Assembly (NCBI GenBank): GCA_032622095.1
Contig: CP136068.1
Location: 6,053,314-6,117,313, forward strand
Length of the DNA stretch: 64,000 nt
Source: Siphonodentalium dalli
Lineage: Eukaryota; Mollusca; Scaphopoda; Gadilida; Siphonodentaliidae
Direction: 5' to 3'
In this document: positions 25,407 to 40,300 of the stretch, one piece after another
How the letters are laid out: every line of letters starts with the position of its first letter
Position numbering within the stretch: position 1 is the stretch's first letter
The notes under the pieces: generated by a model
Databases searched by the model: none
What the model was told of the DNA's origin: nothing
The model's input: the letters and a program-made list of their open reading frames with translations, nothing else
Made by a program: the position numbers and the translations under genes

Positions 25407-28400
25407 TGACATTTGCACAACAAATACCCGACTATCCTCGTTAAAAATCGGTTAAACTGCGTTGGGGAATCTGCTGAACTGTTCCCGGTAAAGTCATGAA
25501 CGGGATTTTGAACTGCTGATCTGGGGTCGACGTAGGCCAAGTCGTGTTTTCTTCCTGTATTTCTTTATGGACCAACGATAAAATGTCATTTGCACAACAC
25601 ATACCCGACTATCCTCGTTAAAAATCGGTTAAACTGCGTTCGGGGAATATGCTGAACTGCTCGATATGAACTGCTGAACTGAATTTTGAACTGCTGATCT
25701 GGGGTGGACGTCGGCCAAATGGTTTTCTGTCCATGTACTTGCTTATGAGCCATCGATAAAATGCCATTTGCATCACCTATACCAGAATATCTTTGTTAAA
25801 AATCAGTTAAACTGAATTTTGGAGATTCTGCTGAACTGCCCCAAATAGAGTGCTGAACGGGCTTTTGAACTGCTGATCTGGGGTTTATGTCGGCCAAGCC
25901 GTATTTTCTTCCTGTATTTTGTTATGGACCATCGATATAATGTCATTTGCACAACATATACCCGACTATCCTCGTTAAAATTCGGTTAAACCGCCTTCGG
26001 GGAATCTGCTGAACTGCTCGATATGAACTGCTGAACTAAATTTTGAACTGCTGATCTGGGGTCGACGTCGGCCATATGATTTTCAATCCATGAAACTGGT
26101 TATGTCCCATTAATTACAAGTCATTTGCACAACCTACGACCCGCCATCGTCGTTATATTTGAGTTAAACTAAACTCGGAAAATCTGCAGATCAGCGTTTT
26201 AGGTGATAATCTGCTGATCTGCTCGATATGAACTGCTGATCGGGCTTTTGAACTGCTGATCTGGGGTTTATGTCGGCCAATTCGTGTTTTCTTACTGTAT
26301 TTTGTTATGGACCATCGATATAATGTCATTTGCACAACACATACCAGATTATCCTCGTTAAAATTCGGATAAACCGCCTTCGGGGAATCTGCTGAACTGC
26401 TCGATATGAACTGCTGAACTAAATTTTGAACTGCTGATCTGGGGTCGACGTCGGCCATATGATTTTCAATCCATGAAACTGGTTATGTCCCATTAATTAC
26501 AAGTCATTTGCACAACCTACGACCCGCCATCGTCGTTATATTTGAGTTAAACTAAACTCGGAAAATCTGCAGATCAGCGTTTTAGGTGATAATCTGCTGA
26601 TCTGCTCGATATGAACTGCTGATCGGGATTTTGAACTGCTGATCTGGGGTGTATGTCGGCCAATTCGTGTTTTCTTATGGTATTTCTTTATGGACCATCG
26701 ATATAATGTCATTTGCACAACACATATCCGACTATCATCGTTAAAATTCGGTTAAACAGACTTCGGGGAATCTGCTGATCTGCTCGATATGAACTGCTGA
26801 TCGGGCTTTTGAACTGCTGATCTGGGGTTTATGTCGGCCAATTCGTGTTTTCTTACTGTATTTTGTTATGGACCATCGATATAATGTCATTTGCACAACA
26901 CATACCCGATTATCCTCGTTAAAATTCGGATAAACCGCCTTCGGGAAATCTGCTGAACTGCTCGATATGAACTGCTGAACGGGATTTTGAACTGCTGATC
27001 TGGGGTTTATGTCGGCCAATTCGTGTTTTCTTACTGTATTTTGTTATGGACCATCGATATAATGTCATTTGCACAACACATACCCGATTATCCTCGTTAA
27101 AATTCGGATAAACCGCCTTCGGGGAATCTGCTGAACTGCTCGATATGAACTGCTGAACGGGATTTTGAACTGCTGATCTGGGGTGAACGTCGGCCAAATG
27201 GTTTTCTGTCCATGTACTTGCTTATGAGCCATCGATAAAATGCCATTTGCATCACCTATACCAGAATATCTTTGTTTAAAATCAGTTAAACTGAATTTTG
27301 GAGATTCTGATGAACTGCCCCAAATAGAGTGCTGAACGGGCTTTTGAACTGCTGATCTGGGGTTTATGTCGGCCAAGCCGTATTTTCTTCCTGTATTTTG
27401 TTATGGACCATCGATATAATGTCATTTGCACAACATATACCCGACTATCCTCGTTAAAATTCGGTTAAACCGCCTTCGGGGAATCTGCTGAACTGCTCGA
27501 TATGAACTGCTGAACTAATTTTTGAACTGCTGATCTGGGGTCGACGTCGGCCATATGACTTTCTATCCATGAAACTGGTTATGTCCCATTAATTACAAGT
27601 CATTTGCACAACCTACGACCCGCCATCGTCGTTATATTTGAGTTAAACTAAACTCGGAAAATCTGCAGATCAGCGTTTTAGGTGATAATCTGCTGATCTG
27701 CTCGATATGAACTGCTGATCGGGCTTTTGAACTGCTGATCTGGGGTTTATGTCGGCCAATTCGTGTTTTCTTACTGTATTTTGTTATGGACCATCGATAT
27801 AATGTCATTTGCACAACACATACCCGATTATCCTCGTTAAAATTCGGATAAACCGCCTTCGGGGAATCTGCTGAACTGCTCGATATGAACTGCTGAACGG
27901 GATTTTGAACTGCTGATCTGGGGTGAACGTCGGCCAAATGGTTTTCTGTCCATGTACTTGCTTATGAGCCATCGATAAAATGCCATTTGCATCACCTATA
28001 CCAGAATATCTTTGTTTAAAATCAGTTAAACTGAATTTTGGAGATTCTGCTGAACTGCCCCAAATAGAGTGCTGAACGGGCTTTTGAACTGCTGATCTGG
28101 GGTTTATGTCGGCCAAGCCGTATTATCTTCCTGTATTTTGTTATGGACCATCGATATAATGTCATTTGCACAACATATACCCGACTATCCTCGTTAAAAT
28201 TCGGTTAAACCGCCTTCGGGGAATCTGCTGAACTGCTCGATATGAACTGCTGAACTAATTTTTGAACTGCTGATCTGGGGTCGACGTCGGCCATATGATT
28301 TTCAATCCATGAAACTGGTTATGTCCCATTAATTACAAGTCATTTGCACAACCTACGACCCGCCATCGTCGTTATATTTGAGTTAAACTAAACTAGGAAA

Positions 28401-31400
28401 ATCTGCAGATCAGCGTTTTAGGTGATAATCTGCTGATCTGCTCGATATGAACTGCTGATCGGGATTTTGAACTGCTGATCTGGGGTGTATGTCGGCCAAT
28501 TCGTGTTTTCTTATGGTATTTCTTTATGGACCATCGATATAATGTCATTTGCACAACACATACCCGACTATCCTCGTTAAAATTCGTTTAAACCGCCTTC
28601 GGGGAATCTGCTGAACTGCTCGATATGAACTGCTGAACTGAATTTTGAACTGCTGATCTGGGGTGGACGTCAGCCAAATGGATTTCTTTCCAGGTACTTC
28701 TTATGAGCCATCGATAAAATGCCATTTGCATCACCTATACCAGAATATCTTTGTTAAAAATCAGTTAAACTGAATTTTGGAGATTCTGCTGAACTGCCCC
28801 AAATAGATTGCTGAACGGGCTTTTGAACTGCTGATCTGGGGTTTATGTCGGCAAAGCCGTATTTTCTTCCTGTATTTTGTTATGGACCATCGATAATATG
28901 TCATTTGCACAACACATACCCGACTATCCTCGTTAAAATTCGGTTAAACCGCCTTCGGGGAATCTGCTGAACAGCTCGATATGAACTGCTGAACTAAATT
29001 TTGAACTGCTGATCTGGGGTCGACGTCGGCCATATGATTTTCTATCCATGAAACTGGTTATGTCCCATTAATTACAAGTCATTTGCACAACCTACGACCC
29101 GCCATCGTCGTTATATTTGAGTTAAACTAAACTCGGAAAATCTGCAGATCAGCGTTTTAGGTGATAATCTGCTGATCTGCTCGATATGAACTGCTGATCG
29201 GGCCTTTGAACTGCTGATCTGGGGCATATGTCGGCCAAGTCGTGTTTTCTTCCAGGATTTCTTTATGGACCATCGATATAATGTCATTTGCACAACACAT
29301 ATCCGACTATCATCGTTAAAATTCGGTTAAACAGCCTTCGGGGAATCTGCTGATCTGCTCGATATGAACTGCTGATCGGGCTTTTGAACTGCTGATCTGG
29401 GGTTTATGTCGGCCAATTCGTGTTTTCTTACTGTATTTTGTTATGGACCATCGATATAATGTCATTTGCACATCACATACCCGATTATCCTCGTTAAAAT
29501 TCGGATAAACCGCCTTCGGGGAATCTGCTGAACTGCTCGATATGAACTGCTGAACGGGATTTTGAACTGCTGATCTGGGGTTTATGTCGGCCAATTCGTG
29601 TTTTCTTACTGTATTTTGTTATGAACCATCGATATAATGTCATTTGCACAACACATACCCGATTATCCTCGTTAAAATTCGGATAAACCGCCTTCGGGGA
29701 ATCTGCTGAACTGCTCGATATGAACTGCTGAACGGGATTTTGAACTGCTGATCTGGGGTGAACGTCGGCCAAATGGTTTTCTGTCCATGTACTTGCTTAT
29801 GAGCCATCGATAAAATGCCATTTGCATCACCTATACCAGAATATCTTTGTTTAAAATCTGTTAAACTGAATTTTGGAGATTCTGCTGAACTGCCCCAAAT
29901 AGAGTGCTGAACGGGCTTTTGAACTGCTGATCTGGGGTTTATGTCGGCCAAGCCGTATTTTCTTCCTGTATTTTGTTATGGACCATCGATATAATGTCAT
30001 TTGCACAACATATACCCGACTATCCTCGTTAAAATTCGGTTAAACCGCCTTCGGGGAATCTGCTGAACTGCTCGATATGAACTGCTGAACTAAATTTTGA
30101 ACTGCTGATCTGGGGTCGACGTCGGCCATATGATTTTCAATCCATGAAACTGGTTATGTCCCATTAATTACAAGTCATTTGCACAACCTACGACCCGCCA
30201 TCGTCGTTATATTTGAGTTAAACTAAACTCGGAAAATCTGCAGATCAGCGTTTTAGGTGATAATCTGCTGATCTGCTCGATATGAACTGCTGATCGGGAT
30301 TTTGAACTGCTGATCTGGGGTGTATGTCGGCCAATTCGTGTTTTCTTATGGTATTTCTTTATGGACCATCGATATAATGTCATTTGCACAACACATACCC
30401 GACTATCCTCGTTAAAATTCGTTTAAACCGCCTTCGGGGAATCTGCTGAACTGCTCGATATGAACTGCTGAACTGAATTTTGAACTGCTGATCTGGGGTG
30501 GACGTCAGCCAAATGGATTTCTTTCCAGGTACTTCTTATGAGCCATCGATAAAATGCCATTTGCATCACCTATACCAGAATATCTTTGTTAAAAATCAGT
30601 TAAACTGAATTTTGGAGATTCTGCTGAACTGCCCCAAATAGAGTGCTGAACGGGCTTTTGAACTGCTGATCTGGGGTTTATGTCGGCAAAGCCGTATTTT
30701 CTTCCTGTATTTTGTTATGGACCATCGATAATATTTCATTTGCACAACACATACCCGACTATCCTCGTTAAAATTCGGTTAAACCGCCTTCGGGGAATCT
30801 GCTGAACAGCTCGATATGAACTGCTGAACTAAATTTTGAACTGCTGATCTGGGGTCGACGTCGGCCATATTATTTTCTATCCATGAAACTGGTTATGTCC
30901 CATTAATTACAAGTCATTTGCACAACCTACGACCCGCCATCGTCGTTATATTTGAGTTAAACTAAACTCGGAAAATCTGCAAATCAGCGTTTTAGGTGAT
31001 AATCTGCTGATCTGCTCGATATGAACTGCTGATCGGGCTTTTGAACTGCTGATCTGGGGTATATGTCGGCCAAGTCGTGTTTTCTTCCAGGATTTCTTTA
31101 TGGACCATCGATATAATGTCATTTGCACAACACATACCCGACTATCCTCGTTAAAATTCGGTTAAACAGCCTTCGGGGAATCTGCTGAACTGCTCGATAT
31201 GAACTGCTGAACTGAATTTTGAACTGCTGATCTGGGGTGGACGTCGGCCAAATGGTTTTCTGTCCATGTACTTGCTTATGAGCCATCGATAAAATGCCAT
31301 TTGCATCACCTATACCAGAATATCTTTGTTAAAAATCAGTTAAACTGAATTTTGGAGATTCTGCTGAACTGCCCCAAATAGAGTGCTGAACGGGCTTTTG

Positions 31401-31677
31401 AACTGCTGATCTGGGGTTTATGTCGGCCAAGCCGTATTTTCTTCCTGTATTTTGTTATGGACCATCGATATAATGTCATTTGCACAACATATACCCGACT
31501 ATCCTCCTTAAAATTCGGTTAAACCTCCTTCGGGGAATCTGCTGAACTGCTCGATATGAACTGCTGAACTAAATTTTGAACTGCTGATCTGGGGTCGACG
31601 TCGGCCATATGATTTTCAATCCATGAAACTGGTTATGTCCCATTAATTACAAGTCATTTACACAACGTATAACCCGC

Positions 31678-31884
31678 AACATTGGACAATGCCCATGCAC
31701 CAACATCACAGGCTTCGCGCACAGCTGTACTATCCCTATATGCAGTGAATGTTGCGAACTTGTTGATACGGTTCGGTGGGTATCATTCTGATCCTACGTT
31801 TTGATTTGATTCGGTCATCTAGAACTTGATTTTGTTCAGTGTAAAATGTATAAAACCAAAAAGCCTGAGCGAAAAATGATAGAA
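31678..31884 (+). repeat. E module copy 13 (207 bp)
   Basis: Short form with TTGCGAACTTG, exactly 15,697 bp after copy 7. Confidence 0.95.
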
Positions 31885-34102
31885 TGACATTTGCACAACA
31901 AATACCCGACTATCCTCGTTAAAAATCGGTTAAACTGCGTTGGGGAATCTGCTGAACTGTTCCCGGTAAAGTCCTGAACGGGATTTTGAACTGCTGATCT
32001 GGGGTCGACGTAGGCCAAGTCGTGTTTTCTTCCTGTATTTCTTTATGGACCAACGGTAAAATGTCATTTGCACAACACATACCCGACTATCCTCGTTAAA
32101 AATCGGTTAAACTGCGTTCGGGGAATCTGCTGAACTGCTCGATATGAACTGCTGAACTGAATTTTGAACTGCTGATCTGGGGTGGACGTCGGCCAAATGG
32201 TTTTCTGTCCATGTACTTGCTTATGAGCCATCGATAAAATGCCATTTGCATCACCTATACCAGAATATCTTTGTTAAAAATCAGTTAAACTGAATTTTGG
32301 AGATTCTGCTGAACTGCCCCAAATAGAGTGCTGAACGGGCTTTTGAACTGCTGATCTGGGGTTTATGTCGGCCAAGCCGTATTTTCTTCCTGTATTTTGT
32401 TATGGACCATCGATATAATGTCATTTGCACAACATATACCCGACTATCCTCGTTAAAATTCGGTTAAACCGCCTTCGGGGAATCTGCTGAACTGCTCGAT
32501 ATGAACTGCTGAACTAAATTTTGAACTGCTGATCTGGGGTCGACGTCGGCCATATGATTTTCAATCCATGAAACTGGTTATGTCCCATTAATTACAAGTC
32601 ATTTGCACAACCTACGACCCGCCATCGTCGTTATATTTGAGTTAAACTAAACTCGGAAAATCTGCAGATCAGCGTTTTAGGTGATAATCTGCTGATCTGC
32701 TCGATATGAACTGCTGATCGGGCTTTTGAACTGCTGATCTGGGGTTTATGTCGGCCAATTCGTGTTTTCTTACTGTATTTTGTTATGGACCATCGATATA
32801 ATGTCATTTGCACAACACATACCCGATTATCCTCGTTAAAATTCGGTTAAACCGCCTTCGGGGAATCTGCTGAACTGCTCGATATGAACTGCTGAACGGG
32901 ATTTTGAACTGCTGATCTGGGGTGAACGTCGGCCAAATGGTTTTATGTCCATGTACTTGCTTATGAGCCATCGATAAAATGCCATTTGCATCACCTATAC
33001 CAGAATATCTTTGTTTAAAATCAGTTAAACTGAATTTTGGAGATTCTGCTGAACTGCCCCAAATAGAGTGCTGAACGGGCCTTTGAACTGCTGATCAGGG
33101 GTTTATGTCGGCCAAGCCGTATTTTCTTCCTGTATTTTGTTATGGACCATCGATATAATGTCATTTGCACAACATATACCCGACTATCCTCGTTAAAATT
33201 CGGTTAAACCGCCTTCGGGGAATCTGCTGAACTGCTCGATATGAACTGCTGAACTAAATTTTGAACTGCTGATCTGGGGTCGACGTCGGCCATATGATTT
33301 TCAATCCATGAAACTGGTTATGTCCCATTAATTACAAGTCATTTGCACAACCTACGACCCGCCATCGTCGTTATATTTGAGTTAAACTAAACTCGGAAAA
33401 TCTGCAGATCAGCGTTTTAGGTGATAATCTGCTGATCTGCTCGATATGAACTGCTGATCGGGCTTTTGAACTGCTGATCTGGGGTTTATGTCGGCCAATT
33501 CGTGTTTTCTTACTGTATTTTGTTATGGACCATCGATATAATGTTATTTGCACAACACATACCCGATTATCCTCGTTAAAATTCGGATAAACCGCCTTCG
33601 GGGAATCTGCTGAACTGCTCGATATGAACTGCTGAACGGGATTTTGAACTGCTGATCTTGGGTGAACGTCGGCCAAATGGTTTTCTGTCCATGTACTTGC
33701 TTATGAGCCATCGATAAAATGCCATTTGCATCACCTATACCAGAATATCTTTGTTTAAAATCAGTTAAACTGAATTTTGGAGATTCTGCTGAACTGCCCC
33801 AAATAGAGTGCTGAACGGGCTTTTGATCTGCTGATCTGGCGTTTATGTCGGCCAAGCCGTATTTTCTTCCTGTATTTTGTTATGGACCATCGATATAATG
33901 TCATTTGCACAACATATACCCGACTATCCTCGTTAAAATTCGGTTAAACCGCCTTCGGGGAATCTGCTGAACTGCTCGATATGAACTGCTGAACTAAATT
34001 TTGAACTGCTGATCTGGGGTCGACGTCGGCCATATGATTTTCAATCCATGAAACTGGTTATGTCCCATTAATTACAAGTCATTTACACAACGTATAACCC
34101 GC

Positions 34103-34309
34103 AACATTGGACAATGCCCATGCACCAACATCACAGGCTTCGCGCACAACTGTACTATCCCTATATGCAGTGAATGTTGCGTACTTGTTGATACGGTTCG
34201 ATGGGTATCATTCTGATCCTACGTTTTGATGTGATTCGGTCATCTAGAACTTGATTTTGTTCAGTGTAAAATGTATAAAACCAAAAAGCCTGAGCGAAAA
34301 ATGATAGAA
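34103..34309 (+). repeat. E module copy 14 (207 bp)
   Basis: Short form with the TTCGATGGG/GATGTGATT variants, 15,697 bp after copy 8. The following monomer is missing, as in copies 8 and 9. Confidence 0.95.
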
Positions 34310-35610
34310 TGACATTTGCACAACAAATACCCGACTATCCTCGTTAAAAATCGGTTAAACTGCGTTCGGGGAATCTGCTGAACTACTCGATATGAACTGC
34401 TGAACGGGATTTTGAACTGCTGATCTGTGGTGGACGTCGGCCAAATGGTTTTCTTTCCATGTACCTGGTTAAGAGCCATCGATAAAATGTCATTTTCATC
34501 ACCTATACCAGAATATCTTTGTTCAAAATCAGTTAAACTGAGTTTTGGAGATTCTGGTGAACTGCCCCAAATAGAGTGCTGAACGGGCTTTTGAACTGCT
34601 GATCTGGGGTTTATGTCGGCCAAGTCGTGTTTTCTTCTTGTATTTTGTTATGGACCATCGACATAATGTCATTTGCACAACACATACCCGACTATCTTCG
34701 TTAAAATTCGGTTAAACCGCCTTCGGGGAATCTGCTGAACTGCTCGATATGAACTGCTGAACTAAATTTTGAACTGCTGATCTGGGGTCGACGTCGGCCA
34801 TATGATTTTCAATCCATGAAACTGGTTATGTCCCATTAATTACAAGTCATTTGCACAACCTACGACCCGCCATCGTCGTTATATTTGAGTTAAACTAAAC
34901 TCGGAAAATCTGCAGATCAGCGTTTTAGGTGATAATCTGCTGATCTGCTCGATATGAACTGCTGATCGGGCTTTTGAACTGCTGATCTGGGGTTTATGTC
35001 GGCCAATTCGTGTTTTCTTACTGTATTTTGTTATGGACCATCGATATAATGTCATTTGCACAACACATACCCGATTATCCTCGTTAAAATTCGGATAAAC
35101 CGCCTTCGGGGAATCTGCTGAACTGCTCGATATGAACTGCTGAACGGGATTTTGAACTGCTGATCTGGGGTGAACGTCGGCCAAATGGTTTTCTGTCCAT
35201 GTACTTGCTTATGAGCCATCGATAAAATGCCATTTGCATCACCTATACCAGAATATCTTTGTTTAAAATCAGTTAAACTGAATTTTGGAGATTCTGCTGA
35301 ACTGCCCCAAATAGAGTGCTGAACGGGCTTTTGAACTGCTGATCTGGCGTTTATGTCGGCCAAGCCGTATTTTCTTCCTGTATTTTGTTATGGACCATCG
35401 ATATAATGTCATTTGCACAACATATACCCGACTATCCTCGTTAAAATTCGGTTAAACCGCCTTCGGGGAATCTGCTGAACTGCTCGATATGAACTGCTGA
35501 ACTAAATTTTGAACTGCTGATCTGGGGTCGACGTCGGCCATATGATTTTCAATCCATGAAACTGGTTATGTCCCATTAATTACAAGTCATTTACACAACG
35601 TATAACCCGC

Positions 35611-35817
35611 AACATTGGACAATGCCCATGCACCAACATCACAGGCTTCGCGCACAACTGTACTATCCCTATATGCAGTGAATGTTGCGTACTTGTTGAT
35701 ACGGTTCGGTGGGTATCATTCTGATCCTACGTTTTGATGTGATTCGGTCATCTAGAACTTGATTTTGTTCAGTGTAAAATGTATAAAACCAAAAAGCCTG
35801 AGCGAAAAATGATAGAA
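35611..35817 (+). repeat. E module copy 15 (207 bp)
   Basis: Short form with GATGTGATT but TTCGGTGGG, that is, only part of the copy 8/9/14 variant set. This suggests gene conversion or a separate mutation. It lies 15,697 bp after copy 9. Confidence 0.95.
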
Positions 35818-37118
35818 TGACATTTGCACAACAAATACCCGACTATCCTCGTTAAAAATCGGTTAAACTGCGTTCGGGGAATCTGCTGAACTACTCGATA
35901 TGAACTGCTGAACGGGATTTTGAACTGCTGATCTGGGGTGGACGTCAGCCAAATGGATTTCTTTCCAGGTACTTGCTTATGAGCCATCGATAAAATGCCA
36001 TTTGCATCACCTATACCAGAATATCTTTGTTAAAAATCAGTTAAACTGAATTTTGGAGATTCTGCTGAACTGCCCCAAATAGAGTGCTGAACGGGCTTTT
36101 GAACTGCTGATCTGGGGTTTATGTCGGCAAAGCCGTATTTTCTTCCTGTATTTTGTTATGGACCATCGATAATATGTCATTTGCACAACACATACCCGAC
36201 TATCCTCGTTAAAATTCGGTTAAACCGCCTTCGGGGAATCTGCTGAACAGCTCGATATGAACTGCTGAACTAAATTTTGAACTGCTGATCTGGGGTCGAC
36301 GTCGGCCATATGATTTTCTATCCATGAAACTGGTTATGTCCCATTAATTACAAGTCATTTGCTCAACCTACGACCCGCCATCGTCGTTATATTTGAGTTA
36401 AACTAAACTCGGAAAATCTGCAGATCAGCGTTTTAGGTGATAATCTGCTGATCTGCTCGATATGAACTGCTGATCGGGCTTTTGAACTGCTGATCTGGGG
36501 TATATGTCGGCCAAGTCGTGTTTTCTTCCAGGATGTCTTTATGGACCATCGATATAATGTCATTTGCACAACACATACCCGACTATCCTCGTTAAAATTC
36601 GGTTAAACAGCCTTCGGGGAATCTGCTGAACTGCTCGATATGAACTGCTGAACTGAATTTTGAACTGCTGATCTGGGGTGGACGTCGGCCAAATGGTTTT
36701 CTGTCCATGTACTTGCTTATGAGCCATCGATAAAATGCCATTTGCATCACCTATACCAGAATATCTTTGTTAAAAATTAGTTAAACTGAATTTTGGAGAT
36801 TCTGCTGAACTGCCCCAAATAGAGTGCTGAACGGGCTTTTGAACTGCTGATCTGGGGTTTATGTCGGCCAAGCCGTATTTTCTTCCTGTATTTTGTTATG
36901 GACCATCGATATAATGTCATTTGCACAACATATACCCGACTATCCTCGTTAAAATTCGGTTAAACCGCCTTCGGGGAATCTGCTGAACTGCTCGATATGA
37001 ACTGCTGAACTAAATTTTGAACTGCTGATCTGGGGTCGACGTCGGCCATATGATTTTCAATCCATGAAACTGGTTATGTCCCATTAATTACAAGTCATTT
37101 ACACAACGTATAACCCGC

Positions 37119-37325
37119 AACATTGGACAATGCCCATGCACCAACATCACAGGCTTCGCGCACAGTTGTACTATCCCTATATGCAGTGAATGTTGCGTAC
37201 CTGTTGATACGGTTCGGTGGGTATCATTCTGATCCTACGTTTTGATGTGATTCGGTCATCTAGAACTTGATTTTGTTCAGTGTAAAATGTATAAAACCAA
37301 AAAGCCTGAGCGAAAAATGATAGAA
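37119..37325 (+). repeat. E module copy 16 (207 bp), the last one
   Basis: Short form with GATGTGATT plus private changes (CACAGTTGT, GTACCTGTTG). It lies 1,508 bp after copy 15. No E module is found to its right. Confidence 0.95.
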
Positions 37326-40300
37326 TGACATTTGCACAACAAATACCCGACTATCCTCGTTAAAAATCGGTTAAACTGCGTTCGGGGAATCTGCTGAACT
37401 ACTCGATATGAACTGCTGAACGGGATTTTGAACTGCTGATCTGTGGTGGACGTCGGCCAAATTGTTTTCTTTCCATGTACCTGGTTAAGAGCCATCGATA
37501 AAATGTCATTTTCATCACCTATACCAGAATATCTTTGTTCAAAATCAGTTAAACTGAGTTTTGGAGATTCTGGTGAACTGCCCCAAATAGAGTGCTGAAC
37601 GGGCTTTTGAACTGCTAATCTGGGGTTTATGTCGGCCAAGTCGTGTTTTCTTCTTGTATTTTGTTATGGACCATCGACATAATGTCATTTGCACAACACA
37701 TACCCGACTATCTTCGTTAAAATTCGGTTAAACCGCCTTCGGGGAATCTGCTGAACTGCTCGATATGAACTGCTGAACTAAATTTTGAACTGCTGATCTG
37801 GGGTCGACGTCGGCCATATGATTTTCAATCCATGAAACTGGTTATGTCCCATTAATTACAAGTCATTTGCACAACCTACGACCCGCCATCGTCGTTATAT
37901 TTGAGTTAAACTAAACTCGGAAAATCTGCAGATCAGCGTTTTATGTGATAATCTGCTGATCTGCTCGATATGAACTGCTGATCGGGCTTTTGAACTGCTG
38001 ATCTGGGGTTTATGTCGGCCAAGCCGTATTTTCTGCCTGTAATTTGTTATGGACCATCGATATAATGTCATTTGCACAACACATACCCGACTATCCTCGT
38101 TAAAATTCGGTTAAACCGCCTTCGGGGAATCTGCTGAACTGCTCGATATGAACTGCTGAACGGGATTTTGAACTGCTGATCTGGGGTGGACGTCGGCCAA
38201 ATGGTTTTCTGTCCATGTACTTGCTTATGAGCCATCGATAAAATGCCATTTGCATCACCTATACCAGAATATCTTTGTTAAACATCAGTTAAACTGAATT
38301 TTGGAGATTCTGCTGAACTGCCCCAAATAGAGTGCTGAACGGGCTTTTGAACTGCTGATCTGGGGTTTATGTCGGCAAAACCGTATTTTCTTCCTGTATT
38401 TTGTTATGGACCATCGATATAATGTCATTTGCACAACACATACCCGACTATCCTCGTTAAAATTCGGTTAAACCGCCTTCGGGGAATCTGCTGAACAGCT
38501 CGATATGAACTGCTGAACTAAATTTTGAACTGCTGATCTGGGGTCGACGTCGGCCATATGATTTTCTATCCATGAAACTGGTTATGTCCCATTAATTACA
38601 AGTCATTTGCACAACCTACGACCCGCCATCGTCGTTATATTTGAGTTAAACTAAACTCGGAAAATCTGCAGATCAGCGTTTTAGGTGATAATCTGCTGAT
38701 CTGCTCGATATGAACTGCTGATCGGGATTTTGAACTGCTGATCTGGGGTGTATGTCGGCCAATTCGTGTTTTCTTACTGTATTTCTTTATGGATCATCGA
38801 TATAATGTCATTTGCACAACACATACCCGACTATCCTCGTTAAAATTCGGTTAAACCGCCTTCGGGGAATCTGCTGAACAGCTCGATATGAACTGCTGAA
38901 CTAAATTTTGAACTGCTGATCTGGGGTGGACGTCGGCCATATGATTTTCTATCCATGAAACTGGTTATGTCCCATTAATTACAAGTCATTTGCACAACCT
39001 ACGACCCGCCATCGTCGTTATATTTGAGTTAAACTAAACTCGGAAAATCTGCAGATCAGCGTTTTAGGTGATAATCTGCTGATCTGCTCGATATGAACTG
39101 CTGATCGGGCTTTTGAACTGCTGATCTGGGGTTTATGTCGGCCAAGCCGTATTTTCTGCCTGTAATTTGTTATGGACCATCGATATAATGTCATTTGCAC
39201 AACACATACCCGACTATCCTCGTTAAAATTCGGTTAAACCGCCTTCGGGGAATCTGCTGAACTGCTCGATATGAACTGCTGAACTGAATTTTGAACTGCT
39301 GATCTGGGGTGGACGTCGGCCAAATGGTTTTCTGTCCATGTACTTGCTTATGAGCCATCGATAAAATGCCATTTGCATCACCTATACCAGAATATCTTTG
39401 TTAAACATCAGTTAAACTGAATTTTGGAGATTCTGCTGAACTGCCCCAAATAGAGTGCTGAACGGGCTTTTGAACTGCTGATCTGGGGTTTATGTCGGCA
39501 AAACCGTATTTTTCTTCCTGTATTTTGTTATGGACCATCGATATAATGTCATTTGCACAACACATACCCGACTATCCTCGTTAAAATTCGGTTAAACCGC
39601 CTTCGGGGAATCTGCTGAACTGCTCGATATGAACTGCTGAACTAAATTTTGAACTGCTGATCTGGGGTCGACGTCGGCCATATGATTTTCTATCCATGAA
39701 ACTGGTTATGTCCCATTAATTACAAGTCATTTGCACAACCTACGACCCGCCATCGTCGTTATATTTGAGTTAAACTAAACTCGGAAAATCTGCAGATCAG
39801 CGTTTTAGGTGATAATCTGCTGATCTGCTCGATATGAACTGCTGATCGGGATTTTGAACTGCTGATCTGGGGTGTATGTCGGCCAATTCGTGTTTTCTTA
39901 CTGTATTTCTTTATGGACCATCGATATAATGTCATTTGCACAACACATACCCGACTATCCTCGTTAAAATTCGGTTAAACCGCCTTCGGGGAATCTGCTG
40001 AACAGCTCGATATGAACTGCTGAACTAAATTTTGAACTGCTGATCTGGGGTGGACGTCGGCCATATGATTTTCTATCCATGAAACTGGTTATGTCCCATT
40101 AATTACAAGTCATTTGCACAACCTACGACCCGCCATCGTCGTTATATTTGAGTAAAACTAAACTCGGAAAATCTGCAGATCAGCGTTTTAGGTGATAATC
40201 TGCTGATCTGCTCGATATGAACTGCTGATCGGGCTTTTGAACTGCTGATCTGGGGTATATGTCGGCCAAGTCGTGTTTTCTTCCAGGATTTCTTTATGGA

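Larger units (their letters stand above)
20456..35930 (+). repeat. Satellite superunit, copy 2
   Basis: This is a tandem duplicate of the preceding superunit, starting where copy 1 stops. E modules at 21,422, 24,050, 25,200, 31,678, 34,103 and 35,611 correspond to those at 4,397, 8,353, 9,503, 15,981, 18,406 and 19,914. The E-to-E spacings 1,150, 6,478, 2,425 and 1,508 are the same in both copies. Identity ends near 35,930, where the sequence switches to a different monomer version (GTCAGCCAAATGGATTTC). Confidence 0.88.
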
